A stretch of 20,057 nucleotides of DNA from a bacterium (GTDB lineage Bacteria; JAMCPX01). The DNA lies in assembly GCA_021792615.1 (NCBI GenBank), contig JAJYUJ010000041.1:1-20057 (forward strand), written 5' to 3'. Positions 5,802 through 15,220 of this stretch are shown in pieces. The notes beneath the pieces were generated by a model. It was not told the origin of the DNA, ran no database searches, and was given only the letters and a program-made list of their open reading frames with translations. Every line of letters starts with the position of its first letter. Positions within the stretch are counted from its first letter, which is position 1. A program made the translations under genes and the position numbers.

Positions 5802-7091
5802 ATGTTTTCCGAACTCACAAAAATTATAGGGCAGCTCGAGCGTGATAAAAGTATAGATAAGGTTATAATACTGAATGCGTTGGAAGCTGCTATGATAAGT
5901 GCAGCCAAGAAAACGATCAAGTATAATGCCGATATAGAGGCCAAGTTCAACGAAGAACTCGGTGAGGTGGAGGTTTTTGAATTCAAAGAGGTCGTTGAAA
6001 CCATAACCAATGCCGACACACAGCTTGACCTGGAGCAGGCAAAGAAAATGGACCCCGACGCCCAGGTGGGAGATAGTGTCGGTATAAAGATAGATACCCA
6101 GAAGTTCGGAAGGATATCCGCTCAAGCCGCTAAACAGGTCATCTTGCAAAGGATGAACGATGCGGAGAAAGAGGTTGTTTATAAGGAGTTCAAAACCAAG
6201 AAAGGCGAGGTTGTTTATGGTGTCATCAGGAGGTTTGAAGGCAGAACAATAGTTATGGATCTCGGTAAAACAGAGGGTGTGCTTCCGCCGACAGAGCAAC
6301 TGCCTAAGGAGAACTTCCGGATAGGAGATAAAATAAGGGTTTATGTGCAGGAAATAAGAATGACAAACAAAGGCCCGAAAATTATCCTTTCCAGAACAAA
6401 CAACCAATTCCTCGTTAAGCTGTTTGCAACGGAGGTCCCGGAAATAGCGGAAGGTATCGTCGAGATAAAGGCCGTTTCAAGAGAACCCGGCAATAAGGCA
6501 AAAATAGCGGTCTTCTCGAAAAACAAGGATGTCGACGCGGTCGGCGCATGTGTCGGTATGAGGGGAGCGCGGGTACAGAACATCGTGCAGGAATTAAGCG
6601 GGGAAAAGATAGATATCATCCCGTGGACAACGGACCATGCGAAATACATCATTTCCGCGCTTGCACCTGCAAAGATAACCGAGGTTTCCGTTGACGAAGA
6701 CGAGCGCTATATAGAAGTTATTGTCCCCGATGACCAGTTATCCCTCGCGATCGGAAGAAAAGGCGTCAATGTGCGGCTCGCAGCGCAGCTTTCCGGCTGG
6801 AAGATCGATATTAAGAGCGAAACCAACATAAAAGAGATAAAAGAAAAGGCCAAAGAAGCGTTTGCCGGATTTAGCTCGATTACGATAAAAACAGCTGAAC
6901 TCCTGTATGGTTATGGCATAAAGTCCATGAAAGAACTTGCCGAAAGCCCGATGGATGTATTGATAAAAATACCGGGTTTTGATGAAAATAATGCAAAACA
7001 ACTGAAAGAATCAGCAATAGAAGAATTGAAAAAAAGGTCTGAGAAAGAGACTTCTGACAAAGGGCCTGAGGCTGCTTCCCAGAGCAATTAA
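5802..7091 (+). CDS. nusA: Transcription termination/antitermination factor NusA
   Basis: RNA polymerase-associated elongation factor of 429 residues. The domains in order are the N-terminal polymerase-binding domain (about 1-130, [19 protein letters not shown]), an S1 domain (about 135-200, [21 protein letters not shown]), then two KH domains (about 200-345, with [19 protein letters not shown] and [19 protein letters not shown]). A C-terminal helix-hairpin-helix region (about 355-415, [15 protein letters not shown] and [12 protein letters not shown]) corresponds to one acidic-repeat-like module. It is shorter than the 495-residue E. coli protein, which has two such repeats. AGGGGG lies 6 bases before the ATG. 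The infB start follows after 24 bases. Confidence 0.96.
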   Translation: MFSELTKIIGQLERDKSIDKVIILNALEAAMISAAKKTIKYNADIEAKFNEELGEVEVFEFKEVVETITNADTQLDLEQAKKMDPDAQVGDSVGIKIDTQKFGRISAQAAKQVILQRMNDAEKEVVYKEFKTKKGEVVYGVIRRFEGRTIVMDLGKTEGVLPPTEQLPKENFRIGDKIRVYVQEIRMTNKGPKIILSRTNNQFLVKLFATEVPEIAEGIVEIKAVSREPGNKAKIAVFSKNKDVDAVGACVGMRGARVQNIVQELSGEKIDIIPWTTDHAKYIISALAPAKITEVSVDEDERYIEVIVPDDQLSLAIGRKGVNVRLAAQLSGWKIDIKSETNIKEIKEKAKEAFAGFSSITIKTAELLYGYGIKSMKELAESPMDVLIKIPGFDENNAKQLKESAIEELKKRSEKETSDKGPEAASQSN

Positions 7092-7115
7092 AAAGGGCAA
7101 TTGAAAAGGGATACG

Positions 7116-9731
7116 ATGAAAAAAAGGGTACATGAAATAGCAAAAGAGCTTGATCTTTCGTTCAAGGATCTTACAAAAAAATTTGAAGAAATCGGAATCT
7201 CGGTGAAGAGCCATAACAGCTCGGTTGAAGAAAAAGATTTCGAAGCCTTGAAACAATTGCTGAAAAAAGAAAAAGAAAAGACCGAGGTAAAGCCGAAAAC
7301 TATTCTGAGGAAGAAAAAAGAAGCCGTCGTTCCGGAACAGGAAGCACCGGCAGCGGTTCAAACAGGTGCCGACGCAAAACAGCACGTACCCCTGCAGGAA
7401 GATAAAGAAAAAGCAGGAGTGCCGGGCAAGGGAGTTTCTAAAACAGAACATCATGGGGCAGAAGAACCGGCCGATAACCGCTCTGAGGCATCTGTAAAAG
7501 CCGTAAAACATGAAACAGCGGCAGTGCAAAAAGAAACTGTTCGGGAAGCGCAGGTCAGAAAGTCCGCACAGGCGGAGCATAAAGAAATAACACCGGAAGA
7601 CAGGACACAATCCGCACCCTTGCACACAGCAGGCCAGCCGGCGGTAAAGGAACAGCCCCATGCAGGAGAAGCTCAAGTACAGGAAACCGATGAATCTAAA
7701 AAACCGCTCAAACGGCCAGTCGAGATCCTTCCTCCGGAAGAAGGAAAAGGCAAGGGCAAGATCAAATCCGAGAAGGGCGGGGCTTTTATAAAGAAAAAGA
7801 TATTGTCGAGAATAAAAACAGACCTGTCCGAAGAAATCGATCTTTTGCAGGAAAGCAAAGAAGATGAGACGATACTTGAGAACGTTACAACGTATCCCAA
7901 AAAGATACAGCCTCCGCACAAGCAGCAAAAACATGAAAAACCACCTCAGGGGAATGTAAAGACACCGGCAGTCCAGCAAAAGAAAATAGTAAAAATAGAC
8001 GATAAAATGACCGTATCAAAGCTTTCCCAGCTTATGGGGGTGAAGGCATCCGAAATTATTAAAAGGCTTATAGCCCTTGGCGTTATGGCCGGAATCAACG
8101 ATATGATAGATGCGGACACCGCTTCTCTTGTCATAAAAGATATAGGATTTGAGGTAACATTAAAACAGGAAGAATCTCCCGAAGAGACCCTCGATAAAGA
8201 GAAAGATACACCGGAACAACTGAAATCGAGGCCTCCGGTGGTAACGGTTATGGGTCACGTGGATCACGGGAAAACTACACTTCTCGATGCTATACGGGCA
8301 ACAAAGGTGGCAGAAGGCGAGGCTGGAGGCATTACACAGCATATCGGTGCCTATAAGATAGTCATAGACAAAAAGACCGTCGTGTTCCTGGATACACCGG
8401 GTCACGAGGCTTTTACCGCGATGCGTGCAAGAGGTGCCAAGGTAACGGACATCGTCGTACTGGTTGTTGCTGCGGATGACGGAGCCATGCCGCAAACTAT
8501 CGAAGCGATCGATCACGCAAAAGCTGCAGGAGTGCCCATACTGGTTGCAATTAATAAGATAGATAAGCCTGAGGCCCAGCCTCAGCGGGTAATGCAGCAG
8601 CTTTCGGATTACGGGCTTGTGCCCGAGCAATGGGGTGGAAACACCCTGTATGCGATGATTTCTGCGAAGAAGAAAACAGGCATCAATGAGATGCTGGAAC
8701 TTATTCTCTTACAGGCAGAGATGCTCGAACTCAAGGCGAACCCGGACAAGAAGGCAAAAGCGACTATAATAGAGACACGCATGGAAAAAGGATTCGGGGT
8801 CGTTGCCACGGCAATCATCAAGGAAGGTACGCTCAAAAAGGGCGATTATATCGTTTATGGGTCGCATTACAACAGGATAAAAACGCTCCTTGATGATAAC
8901 GGTAATGTGATACTGAGTGCCGGACCGGCGATGCCGGTAGAGATTATCGGTTTTGAATCGCTTCCCGAGGTGGGAGACGTTCTCCTGTCTGTTAATGACG
9001 AAGATATGGCATCCAGCATTGCCGAACACAGGCTCTCGCAACAGCAGGCCTCGGAGCCCGTAAAAAGGAGCAAGGTATCGCTTGAGGATATCTATAAGAA
9101 GATAGAAGAGGGAAGCATTAAAGAATTACCCGTACTGTTAAAGTGCGACGTTATGGGGTCCCTGGGTGCAATACGCGATGCGATAGCGGGGCTTACGGAA
9201 GAAAATGTAAAAGTAAAAATAATCCATGCCGGTATCGGCGGCATCAACGAAAGCGACGTTATGCTTGCTGCGGCTTCGAACGGTATCATCATAGGATTTA
9301 ATGTTCGGCCTGATGCCAAGGCGGTTCAGATAGCAAATACCCAGAACATCGAGATTAAAACGTACAACATAATCTACGAACTTATCGATGACATAAAGAA
9401 GGCCCTTACGGGGTTATTGAAACCCGTTATCAAGGAGAAGAGCCTCGGCAGGGCAAAAGTGCTCGAGGTGTTCAAGATCAGCAAGGTAGGTGCAATTGCA
9501 GGTTCCATGGTGACCGATGGTAAGATCGAGAGAGGGGCACAGGTAAGGGTTGTCCGTGACGGGACCGTTATTTATGAGAGCAGGATCAGTTCTCTAAAAA
9601 GATTCAAAGAAGATGTTAAAGACGTCGATAAAGGTTTTGAGTGCGGTATCGGAATAGAAAAGTTCAACGATTTAAAGAAGAACGACGAACTGGAAGTTTA
9701 TAGAATGGAAAAAGAGGATCACACGAACTGA
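7116..9731 (+). CDS. infB: Translation initiation factor IF-2
   Basis: GTPase that brings initiator tRNA to the 30S subunit; 871 residues from the ATG at 7116, which has AAGGG 5 bases before it. A TTG five codons earlier also follows an AAGGG and is less likely. The first 55 residues form the IF2N subdomain ([18 protein letters not shown]). Then comes a long Lys/Glu/Ala/Pro/Gln-rich linker to about residue 290, and a second IF2N domain ([20 protein letters not shown]). The GTPase starts at about 372 with G1 GHVDHGKTT, switch region [11 protein letters not shown]3 DTPGHEAF, G4 NKID and G5 SAKKKTG. Beta-barrel domains and the C-terminal fMet-tRNA domain follow. All GTPase motifs are intact. The rbfA start follows 3 bases after the stop. 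Confidence 0.97.
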   Translation: MKKRVHEIAKELDLSFKDLTKKFEEIGISVKSHNSSVEEKDFEALKQLLKKEKEKTEVKPKTILRKKKEAVVPEQEAPAAVQTGADAKQHVPLQEDKEKAGVPGKGVSKTEHHGAEEPADNRSEASVKAVKHETAAVQKETVREAQVRKSAQAEHKEITPEDRTQSAPLHTAGQPAVKEQPHAGEAQVQETDESKKPLKRPVEILPPEEGKGKGKIKSEKGGAFIKKKILSRIKTDLSEEIDLLQESKEDETILENVTTYPKKIQPPHKQQKHEKPPQGNVKTPAVQQKKIVKIDDKMTVSKLSQLMGVKASEIIKRLIALGVMAGINDMIDADTASLVIKDIGFEVTLKQEESPEETLDKEKDTPEQLKSRPPVVTVMGHVDHGKTTLLDAIRATKVAEGEAGGITQHIGAYKIVIDKKTVVFLDTPGHEAFTAMRARGAKVTDIVVLVVAADDGAMPQTIEAIDHAKAAGVPILVAINKIDKPEAQPQRVMQQLSDYGLVPEQWGGNTLYAMISAKKKTGINEMLELILLQAEMLELKANPDKKAKATIIETRMEKGFGVVATAIIKEGTLKKGDYIVYGSHYNRIKTLLDDNGNVILSAGPAMPVEIIGFESLPEVGDVLLSVNDEDMASSIAEHRLSQQQASEPVKRSKVSLEDIYKKIEEGSIKELPVLLKCDVMGSLGAIRDAIAGLTEENVKVKIIHAGIGGINESDVMLAAASNGIIIGFNVRPDAKAVQIANTQNIEIKTYNIIYELIDDIKKALTGLLKPVIKEKSLGRAKVLEVFKISKVGAIAGSMVTDGKIERGAQVRVVRDGTVIYESRISSLKRFKEDVKDVDKGFECGIGIEKFNDLKKNDELEVYRMEKEDHTN

Positions 9732-9734
9732 GCT

Positions 9735-10082
9735 ATGATACCGAATAGAACACAGCGCTTCGGAGAGTTATTAAAAGAAGAGATAACGTCCATAATATCA
9801 AGAAAGGTGAGAGATCCGAGAATTGGGTTTATAACGATCAACGAAGTCGAAGTAAAATCCGATTTCAAGTCCGCGATCGTATATTACACGGTCATCGGTG
9901 ATGACGAGCAGAGAAAAAAAACTTCCGACGCGCTCGGGAAAATGGCCGGTTTTATACACAGAGAATTGAAATCGAGTCATCTCGCCATCAGGACCCTGCC
10001 TTCCCTTTCGTTCAAATACGACACATCGCTTGATTATGGCGAAAAGATAGACGCTACGTTAAAAAGAATAAGCAAGTTATGA
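9735..10082 (+). CDS. rbfA: Ribosome-binding factor A
   Basis: Single KH-like-domain 30S maturation factor of 115 residues that acts on the 5' helix of 16S rRNA, important in the cold. Family features are RTQRFGELLKEEITSIISRKVRDPRIGFITI at the start, the DFKSAIVYYTVIG strand and the C-terminal RTLPSLSFKYDTSLDYGEKI. The KH-like fold lacks the GxxG loop, as is normal for RbfA. It starts 3 bases after infB without a strong ribosome site and its last 4 bases (ATGA) overlap the next start, so translation is probably coupled on both sides. Confidence 0.95.
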   Translation: MIPNRTQRFGELLKEEITSIISRKVRDPRIGFITINEVEVKSDFKSAIVYYTVIGDDEQRKKTSDALGKMAGFIHRELKSSHLAIRTLPSLSFKYDTSLDYGEKIDATLKRISKL

Positions 10083-11047
10083 TCCGTACCGATACCATCA
10101 AAAAACTCAAAAAATTGCTCAGAGAGAATCAAAGATTTTTACTGTTGTCCCATGTAAATCCGGAGCCCGATACCATAGGAGCAGCCCTGTCGTTCTATCA
10201 TTATCTGAAAGCTTCGGGCAAGGATGTTCGCGTGTATAATGCTGACGGGGTGCCGGCATTTATGCGATTTATGCCGCACGCGAAAATAATCACGACACGG
10301 ATCCCCGATCTGCGTTTTGATGTGGCCATTTGCGTGGACGCCGGCAGTACGGACATGCTCGGCGCGCATTTCGATACGGTTAAAAAGAAGATCACCGTAA
10401 ATATCGATCATCATAGGACAAACACCATGTACGGGGATCTGAACATCGTCGATCCCGATGCATCGGCTGCGTGCGAACTTATGTATGCTCTTTTCAAAAA
10501 GGCAGGTATTCCGGTCGATCGTACGGTAGCGGCGTTGCTCCTTGCCGGAATCATATACGATACCGGATCATTCAGATACAGGAATACGACCTCCAAAACG
10601 CTGAAAACCGCTGCAGAACTTATAGGGCTGGGTGCGGACATAGGAGACATCAGCGAAAAGCTGTACGAAAACCAGTCTTTGGGCAGGTTGAAACTCCTGG
10701 AGATGGTACTCGATACCCTTGAGCTTTCGTCGGACGGCAGGATTGCGTCGGTGGAACTTACGAGGAGTATGTACGAAGCCACGGGTACCACGAAGGAAGA
10801 TTCCGAGGGCATGATCGATTATCCGAAATCGATAGCCGGTGTTGTTGTGGCTGTTCTGTTCAGGGAGGTCAAGGAAGGCAAGTACAAGGTAAGCCTCAGG
10901 TCGAAAAGCAATGTTACCATCTCCGAGATAGCCGAACAGTTCGGCGGCGGAGGTCATAAGAATGCCGCGGGATGCACTATGGAAGGATTATTGTTCGATG
11001 TAAAAAACAAGGTTTTTGCAAAGATCATAGAGAGGTTAAGGCAATAG
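10079..11047 (+). CDS. nrnA: DHH-family oligoribonuclease / pAp phosphatase NrnA
   Basis: Mn-dependent phosphoesterase of 322 residues that degrades very short RNAs and dephosphorylates pAp. The DHH domain has SHVNPEPDTIGAALSF (metal site I; the usual Asp after Pro is Glu here), CVDAGSTDM, the name-giving NIDHHRTN at about residues 115-122 and DTGSFRYRNTT. The C-terminal DHHA1 substrate domain ends with the signature FGGGGHKNAAGC (about 292-303). It overlaps rbfA by 4 bases and is followed by truB after 1 base. This gene sits between rbfA and truB in many bacteria. It would finish the RNA decay begun by the PNPase made at the end of the same operon. Confidence 0.93.
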   Translation: MIRTDTIKKLKKLLRENQRFLLLSHVNPEPDTIGAALSFYHYLKASGKDVRVYNADGVPAFMRFMPHAKIITTRIPDLRFDVAICVDAGSTDMLGAHFDTVKKKITVNIDHHRTNTMYGDLNIVDPDASAACELMYALFKKAGIPVDRTVAALLLAGIIYDTGSFRYRNTTSKTLKTAAELIGLGADIGDISEKLYENQSLGRLKLLEMVLDTLELSSDGRIASVELTRSMYEATGTTKEDSEGMIDYPKSIAGVVVAVLFREVKEGKYKVSLRSKSNVTISEIAEQFGGGGHKNAAGCTMEGLLFDVKNKVFAKIIERLRQ

Positions 11048-11048
11048 C

Positions 11049-11789
11049 ATGGAAGTCTCGGGAGCGATTCTCATAGATAAGCCGCCTTTTATCACGTCGT
11101 ATGACGTTATCAGAGAATTAAAGCGGTTGCTGCCGGTCAAAAAGATCGGACATACCGGCACCCTTGATCCCCTGGCAACCGGTCTCATGATCCTGCTGCT
11201 GGGAACCGCTACCAGGCTGGCACAGTATTTCCTTCATTTGAATAAAGTATACCAGTTTACGATAAAGCTGGGGGAAGAAACCGATACCATGGACAGTGAA
11301 GGAGCGGTTACAAGACGATGCGATTACTCCGGTGTCCGGTCCGAAGATATAAGAATCGCCGTACAGTCGTTCCACGGACTCATTGAGCAATACCCGCCGG
11401 TTTATTCCGCCATAAAATACAAGGGGAAGCCCCTCTATGCCTATGCGAGGAAAGGGCAAAAGGTGGAAGTGCATCCGAGAATGGTAAATATAATAAGTCT
11501 CTCCATGGATGACTTTTCCCCTCCGTATGTCCTGTTCACGGCGGAAGTGTCATCGGGTACCTATATACGTTCCCTTGCAAAATCTATCGGTGATGTGATA
11601 CAGTGTTGTGCGCATGTAACATCCCTGAGGCGATTGAGTGTCGGAGACTTTCATGTGAAGCAGGCATTTCGGTTGCAGGACATCCAACAATGTCTGGAAC
11701 GCGGAGATAATAAGTATAATTTCCTTATAGACAAGGAAATACTTTTGAATAAAATAAAAAATAAAGTTCCTTATACTCAAGGAGTATAA
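11049..11789 (+). CDS. truB: tRNA pseudouridine(55) synthase TruB
   Basis: Makes pseudouridine 55 in the T-loop of tRNAs. Of 246 residues, it carries the N-terminal IDKPPFITSYDVIRELKR, catalytic Asp40 in GHTGTLDPLATGLM, EETDTMDSEG, and the YPPVYSAIKYKGKPLYAYAR and GTYIRSLAKSIG motifs. It is shorter than the roughly 310-residue E. coli enzyme: little follows the catalytic core, so the C-terminal PUA-like domain is reduced or absent. The start codon comes 1 base after nrnA, with translation probably coupled. rpsO follows after 16 bases. Confidence 0.95.
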   Translation: MEVSGAILIDKPPFITSYDVIRELKRLLPVKKIGHTGTLDPLATGLMILLLGTATRLAQYFLHLNKVYQFTIKLGEETDTMDSEGAVTRRCDYSGVRSEDIRIAVQSFHGLIEQYPPVYSAIKYKGKPLYAYARKGQKVEVHPRMVNIISLSMDDFSPPYVLFTAEVSSGTYIRSLAKSIGDVIQCCAHVTSLRRLSVGDFHVKQAFRLQDIQQCLERGDNKYNFLIDKEILLNKIKNKVPYTQGV

Positions 11790-11805
11790 ACGCAGGAGGT
11801 AAAAA

Positions 11806-12075
11806 ATGGCATTAACAAAGGACAAGAAAGCAGAGGTTGTAAAAACTTACGGTACCAGCGACAAAGACACCGGTTCCCCGGAGGTTCAGATCTCTCTGCT
11901 TACACAGAGGATTAACATGCTTGAAGAACATTTTAAGGTACACAAGAAAGATCATCATTCAAGACAGGGATTGTTGAAGCTTGTGAGTCAAAGACGCAGT
12001 TTGTTAAACTACTTAAAAAAGAGTTCAGAAAAACGGTATAACGAGTTATTGAACAAATTAGGAATAAGGAAATAA
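11806..12075 (+). CDS. rpsO: 30S ribosomal protein S15
   Basis: Primary 16S rRNA-binding protein of the 30S platform, 89 residues, the standard length. Recognised by [16 protein letters not shown], the [19 protein letters not shown] loop that contacts rRNA, and [14 protein letters not shown] near the C-terminus. A strong ribosome site, AGGAGG, lies 6 bases before the ATG, stronger than those of most neighbouring genes, as expected for a highly translated ribosomal protein. pnp begins 2 bases after its stop; the rpsO-pnp pair is conserved across bacteria. Confidence 0.98.
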   Translation: MALTKDKKAEVVKTYGTSDKDTGSPEVQISLLTQRINMLEEHFKVHKKDHHSRQGLLKLVSQRRSLLNYLKKSSEKRYNELLNKLGIRK

Positions 12076-12077
12076 AA

Positions 12078-14177
12078 ATGATTATAAAGAGATCTGTGCA
12101 GGTTGGTGGACGGGAATTTGCCATAGAGACAGGGAGAATGGCGAAACAGGCCCATGGTTCTGTCTATGTAAGCTATGCTGAGACAGGGGTGCTGTCGACA
12201 GCAGTTGCTGGTTTTGAGCCCGTGGAAAAACAGGATTTTGTTCCGCTTACGGTCGAATATCAGGAGAGATTTTATTCTGCAGGAAGGATCCCGGGCGGAT
12301 ATTTCAGAAGAGAAGGAAAACCTTCGGAAAAAGAGGTTCTATCGTCAAGACTGATAGACCGTCCTATGCGGCCTCTCTTCCCGAAAGGATTTAATTATGA
12401 GATTCAATTGGTCACATCGGTAATCTCTGCGGATCAGAAAAACGATCCCGACATTGTCGCTATAACTGCTACATCCGCTGCACTTATGTTTTCGGACATA
12501 CCGTTTGCCGGTCCGATTGCCGCCGTAGAGGTAGGCAGGATCAACGGTGAATTGATACTGAACCCCACAACAGAAGAGTTGAGCAAAAGCGACATCGATA
12601 TCATAATAGCCGGAAGCAAGGATGCGGTCGTTATGGTGGAGGGTGGAGCCAAATTTGTGCCGGAAGAAGAAATACAGAGAGCAATTTTCTTTGGCCATAG
12701 AATGATGCAGCCGCTCATTGAAATGCAGGAATCCATAGCAAAGGAACTGAACATCAAGAAGCGTCCGTACAACGATAACGCCATAGCCAAAGAAATTTAT
12801 AGCCTTGTCGAGAACAAGTATACTGCTGCTTTCAAAGATATACTGACGACAAAGGTAAAGCAAGAACGGCAGACGAAAACGAGGCTCCTGTTCGAAGAAG
12901 CGGTGAAGGAATTAACCGCTGACGACAAATACACGTCAGACCAGATCGAAAGTGCATTGGAAAAATTGCAGTCCGTCATGGCACGCGGGATGATTACCGA
13001 CGAACAAAAACGTATTGACGGCAGAGAGCTCGGTCAGGTAAGGCCGATAACCTGCGAGGTGGGATTCCTGCCGAGGACGCACGGGTCAGCCTTATTTACG
13101 AGAGGTGAAACACAGGCCCTTGTTGTGACGACCCTTGGAACTTTCGATGATGTCCAGTTCATAGATGAGATTATCGGCGAAAACAAGAAACGGTTTATGT
13201 TGCACTACAACTTCCCGCCGTTTTCGGTCGGTGAGGTAAAGCAGATGAGAGGACCCGGAAGAAGGGAAATAGGGCATGGAGCACTTGCAGAGAGGGCGAT
13301 ATTACCGATAATACCGGATGAAGCTGATTTCCCGTATACGCTGAGGGTGGTTTCGGACATACTCGAAAGTAACGGGTCATCATCCATGGCAACTGTTTGC
13401 GGCGCTACCCTGTCGTTAATGGATGCGGGTGTGCCCATAAAGGCTCCTGTTGCCGGTGTAGCAATGGGGTTGATCAAAAATAACGACAAGTACTTCATTT
13501 TGACCGACATACTCGGTGATGAGGATCACCTTGGAGATATGGATTTTAAAGTTGCCGGAACAAAAGACGGCGTAACTTCTATCCAGATGGATATCAAGAT
13601 AGCGGGCGTCACGGAAGACATCATGCAGGACGCTCTCAGACAAGCCAAAAAAGCGAGACTGCATATTCTCGATGTCATGCTCCAGTCACTATCACTTCCA
13701 CGGGCAGATATATCCGAATTTGCACCGCGGATTGTCAATATGAATATCAAGACGAACAAGATAAAGGATCTGATAGGACCCGGCGGCAAGAACATAAAGA
13801 ATATCGTGGAAAAAACAGGTGTTAAAATAGATGTCGATGATTCCGGAAAGGTCAGGATTGCTTCCATGGATACGGAACTGATGACCAAAGCGCTGCAGAT
13901 GGTAAAATCTCTTACCCAGGAGGCTGAAATCGGCAGAATCTACAGAGGCAAGGTAAAGAAGATCATGGACTTTGGCGCCTTCGTTGAATTGTTCCCCGGT
14001 ACCGAGGGGCTCGTTCATATATCGCAGCTTGCAGAGCACAAAGTGAGAAGGGTTGAGGATGTCGTCAAGGAAGGAGATGAGATCCCGGTCAAGGTCCTGG
14101 ACATAGACAGGGAAGGTAAGATAAGATTGTCATTGCGGGAAGCTTTACGGGAGACCGAACAGCAGAAACCCGAATAA
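12078..14177 (+). CDS. pnp: Polyribonucleotide nucleotidyltransferase (PNPase)
   Basis: Phosphorolytic 3'-5' exoribonuclease of 699 residues, trimeric, core of RNA degradation. The order is a first RNase PH domain (about 1-220, with QERFYSAGRIPGGYFRREG and RLIDRPMRPLFP), an all-helical linker, and a second, catalytic RNase PH domain (about 310-545, LFTRGETQALV, GEVKQMRGPGRREIGHGALA, then GDMDFKVAGTKDGVT with the conserved Asp residues). A KH domain (about 553-612, GPGGKNIKNIVEKTG) and an S1 domain (about 618-690, GKVKKIMDFGAFVEL, EGLVHISQL) follow. Length and motifs are complete. AAGGA stands 9 bases before the ATG. Last gene of the operon. Confidence 0.98.
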   Translation: MIIKRSVQVGGREFAIETGRMAKQAHGSVYVSYAETGVLSTAVAGFEPVEKQDFVPLTVEYQERFYSAGRIPGGYFRREGKPSEKEVLSSRLIDRPMRPLFPKGFNYEIQLVTSVISADQKNDPDIVAITATSAALMFSDIPFAGPIAAVEVGRINGELILNPTTEELSKSDIDIIIAGSKDAVVMVEGGAKFVPEEEIQRAIFFGHRMMQPLIEMQESIAKELNIKKRPYNDNAIAKEIYSLVENKYTAAFKDILTTKVKQERQTKTRLLFEEAVKELTADDKYTSDQIESALEKLQSVMARGMITDEQKRIDGRELGQVRPITCEVGFLPRTHGSALFTRGETQALVVTTLGTFDDVQFIDEIIGENKKRFMLHYNFPPFSVGEVKQMRGPGRREIGHGALAERAILPIIPDEADFPYTLRVVSDILESNGSSSMATVCGATLSLMDAGVPIKAPVAGVAMGLIKNNDKYFILTDILGDEDHLGDMDFKVAGTKDGVTSIQMDIKIAGVTEDIMQDALRQAKKARLHILDVMLQSLSLPRADISEFAPRIVNMNIKTNKIKDLIGPGGKNIKNIVEKTGVKIDVDDSGKVRIASMDTELMTKALQMVKSLTQEAEIGRIYRGKVKKIMDFGAFVELFPGTEGLVHISQLAEHKVRRVEDVVKEGDEIPVKVLDIDREGKIRLSLREALRETEQQKPE

Positions 14178-14187
14178 AATACCGGGT
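14168..14187 (+). terminator. Weak terminator-like hairpin at the end of pnp
   Basis: Stem ACCCG / CGGGT spans the pnp stop codon with a 10-base loop and is followed by AACTTTTTG. The stem is only 5 base pairs, so termination may be partial and transcription may continue into the cytochrome gene 59 bases downstream. Confidence 0.3.
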
Positions 14188-14236
14188 AACTTTTTGTATA
14201 AGCTGAAAGACATTATTTAATATAGAGGAGGTAGAA

Positions 14237-14518
14237 ATGAAAAAAATCACTCTCATGGTGTTGGCGGCAGCGCTCATAACGCTGGGTGCAATGCATGCAA
14301 AAGCTGCAGGGAAGAATGACGCTCCAGAACAAATTTTCAAGGCGAAATGTTCTACATGCCATTCCGACGAGATAGCACTGCACATGAACAAGGATCGCAA
14401 GGGATGGGAAGATACGGTAAAGCTCATGCAGAAAAAAAGACCAAACTTTATAAGCGATCAAGATGCCAAGATAATAGTTGATTTTCTGATGTCACAGTCT
14501 GCAAAGAACGGGAAATAA
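14237..14518 (+). CDS. Exported monohaem c-type cytochrome
   Basis: Small periplasmic electron carrier of 93 residues. The signal peptide MKKITLMVLAAALITLGA ends near HAKA (residue 23). The mature protein has a single haem-binding site, C38-S-T-C-H42, and a conserved-looking GWEDTVKLMQ segment whose Met64 is a candidate distal ligand (Met50 is an alternative), with a final helix DQDAKIIVDFLMSQS. This is the size and pattern of class I cytochrome c domains. A strong GAGGAGG ribosome site lies 6 bases before the ATG. It stands alone after the pnp operon and before a strong hairpin, so its redox partner is not indicated. Confidence 0.9.
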   Translation: MKKITLMVLAAALITLGAMHAKAAGKNDAPEQIFKAKCSTCHSDEIALHMNKDRKGWEDTVKLMQKKRPNFISDQDAKIIVDFLMSQSAKNGK

Positions 14519-14554
14519 ACCCCGTAATCGCAAAAACGAAATAAACGCAGCAAG

Positions 14555-14579
14555 AAGGGCGGGTTCAAAACCCGCCCTT
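14555..14579 (+). terminator. Strong hairpin after the cytochrome gene
   Basis: Perfect 11-base GC-rich stem AAGGGCGGGTT / AACCCGCCCTT with a 3-base loop (CAA), 36 bases after the stop codon. It is followed by ACCATTT rather than a T-run, so it may end transcription poorly but would protect the 3' end. Confidence 0.6.
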
Positions 14580-14673
14580 ACCATTTCGGATATTTTCTCG
14601 ATAATAAACTTTAAACCATAAAAATATTGACATGAACGAATATCGTAGGTATTCATTTTTGAAAGGACTTTTT

Positions 14674-15042
14674 ATGTGCAAAAGGGTTACAAAAATGCTC
14701 GTGTTTGGTTTGATACTATTGGTCTCGTGTGTGTGCTCTTGTTCGGTCTCCACTGTATCTGCCAACCAATTATGCAATTCATCTTGTGGCGCAACGGTCG
14801 CAAAATTAACATCCAGGAAGATCAAGAAATCGACTATTCTTGCTGAAAGGCATGATGAATTCAGGAAAGCGGAGAGCGGCAAAGAGGATGATGAATTAAT
14901 GTACGACCAGGACAACCCGGATTATGTTGTTCATTGGACAGGTATCATAAAATATCAATCCATTGGAATCAAAACAAAACGTTTTCAACGTATTTATTAT
15001 TATCCCCATAGGGTATGGCAGCGGAGTATCATAAGATGTTAG
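14674..15042 (+). CDS. Predicted exported protein or lipoprotein, unknown function
   Basis: No family is recognised. From the ATG at 14674 (AAAGGA 7 bases upstream) it has 122 residues. An in-frame ATG 14 codons earlier lacks a ribosome site. The N-terminus MCKRVTKMLVFGLILLVSC is a signal sequence; LVSC fits a lipobox, so lipid attachment is possible. Five Cys cluster around residues 19-40 (SCVCSCS, LCNSSC). The middle is charged (KIKKSTILAERHDEFRKAESGKEDDE) and the end is Tyr/Arg-rich (YYYPHRVWQRSIIRC). The stretch 15043-15220 before the next gene contains only a weak overlapping frame (15015-15224, 69 codons, one hydrophobic segment, no ribosome site) that I do not call. Confidence 0.5.
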   Translation: MCKRVTKMLVFGLILLVSCVCSCSVSTVSANQLCNSSCGATVAKLTSRKIKKSTILAERHDEFRKAESGKEDDELMYDQDNPDYVVHWTGIIKYQSIGIKTKRFQRIYYYPHRVWQRSIIRC

Positions 15043-15220
15043 CCTCGATTTATGGACCTTGCCTTTCTGTTACCGCTTTAGTGCGGCACCATTACTTATC
15101 AACGGCCGTTATTATCATCCATAAAGCAACAACCCCAGTGTATTCCTTCCTTTTCATTACCGGAATTTTGTATCTCGCTTGCTGTAGAACAAATACAATA
15201 ACCTTCAGAAGGAGAATCAT

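Noticed and set aside
7011-7979. 322-codon minus-strand frame opposite nusA/infB
   Set aside because: Composition is Phe/Leu/Cys/Arg-rich, the antisense image of the Lys/Glu-rich IF-2 linker; infB is certain on the other strand.
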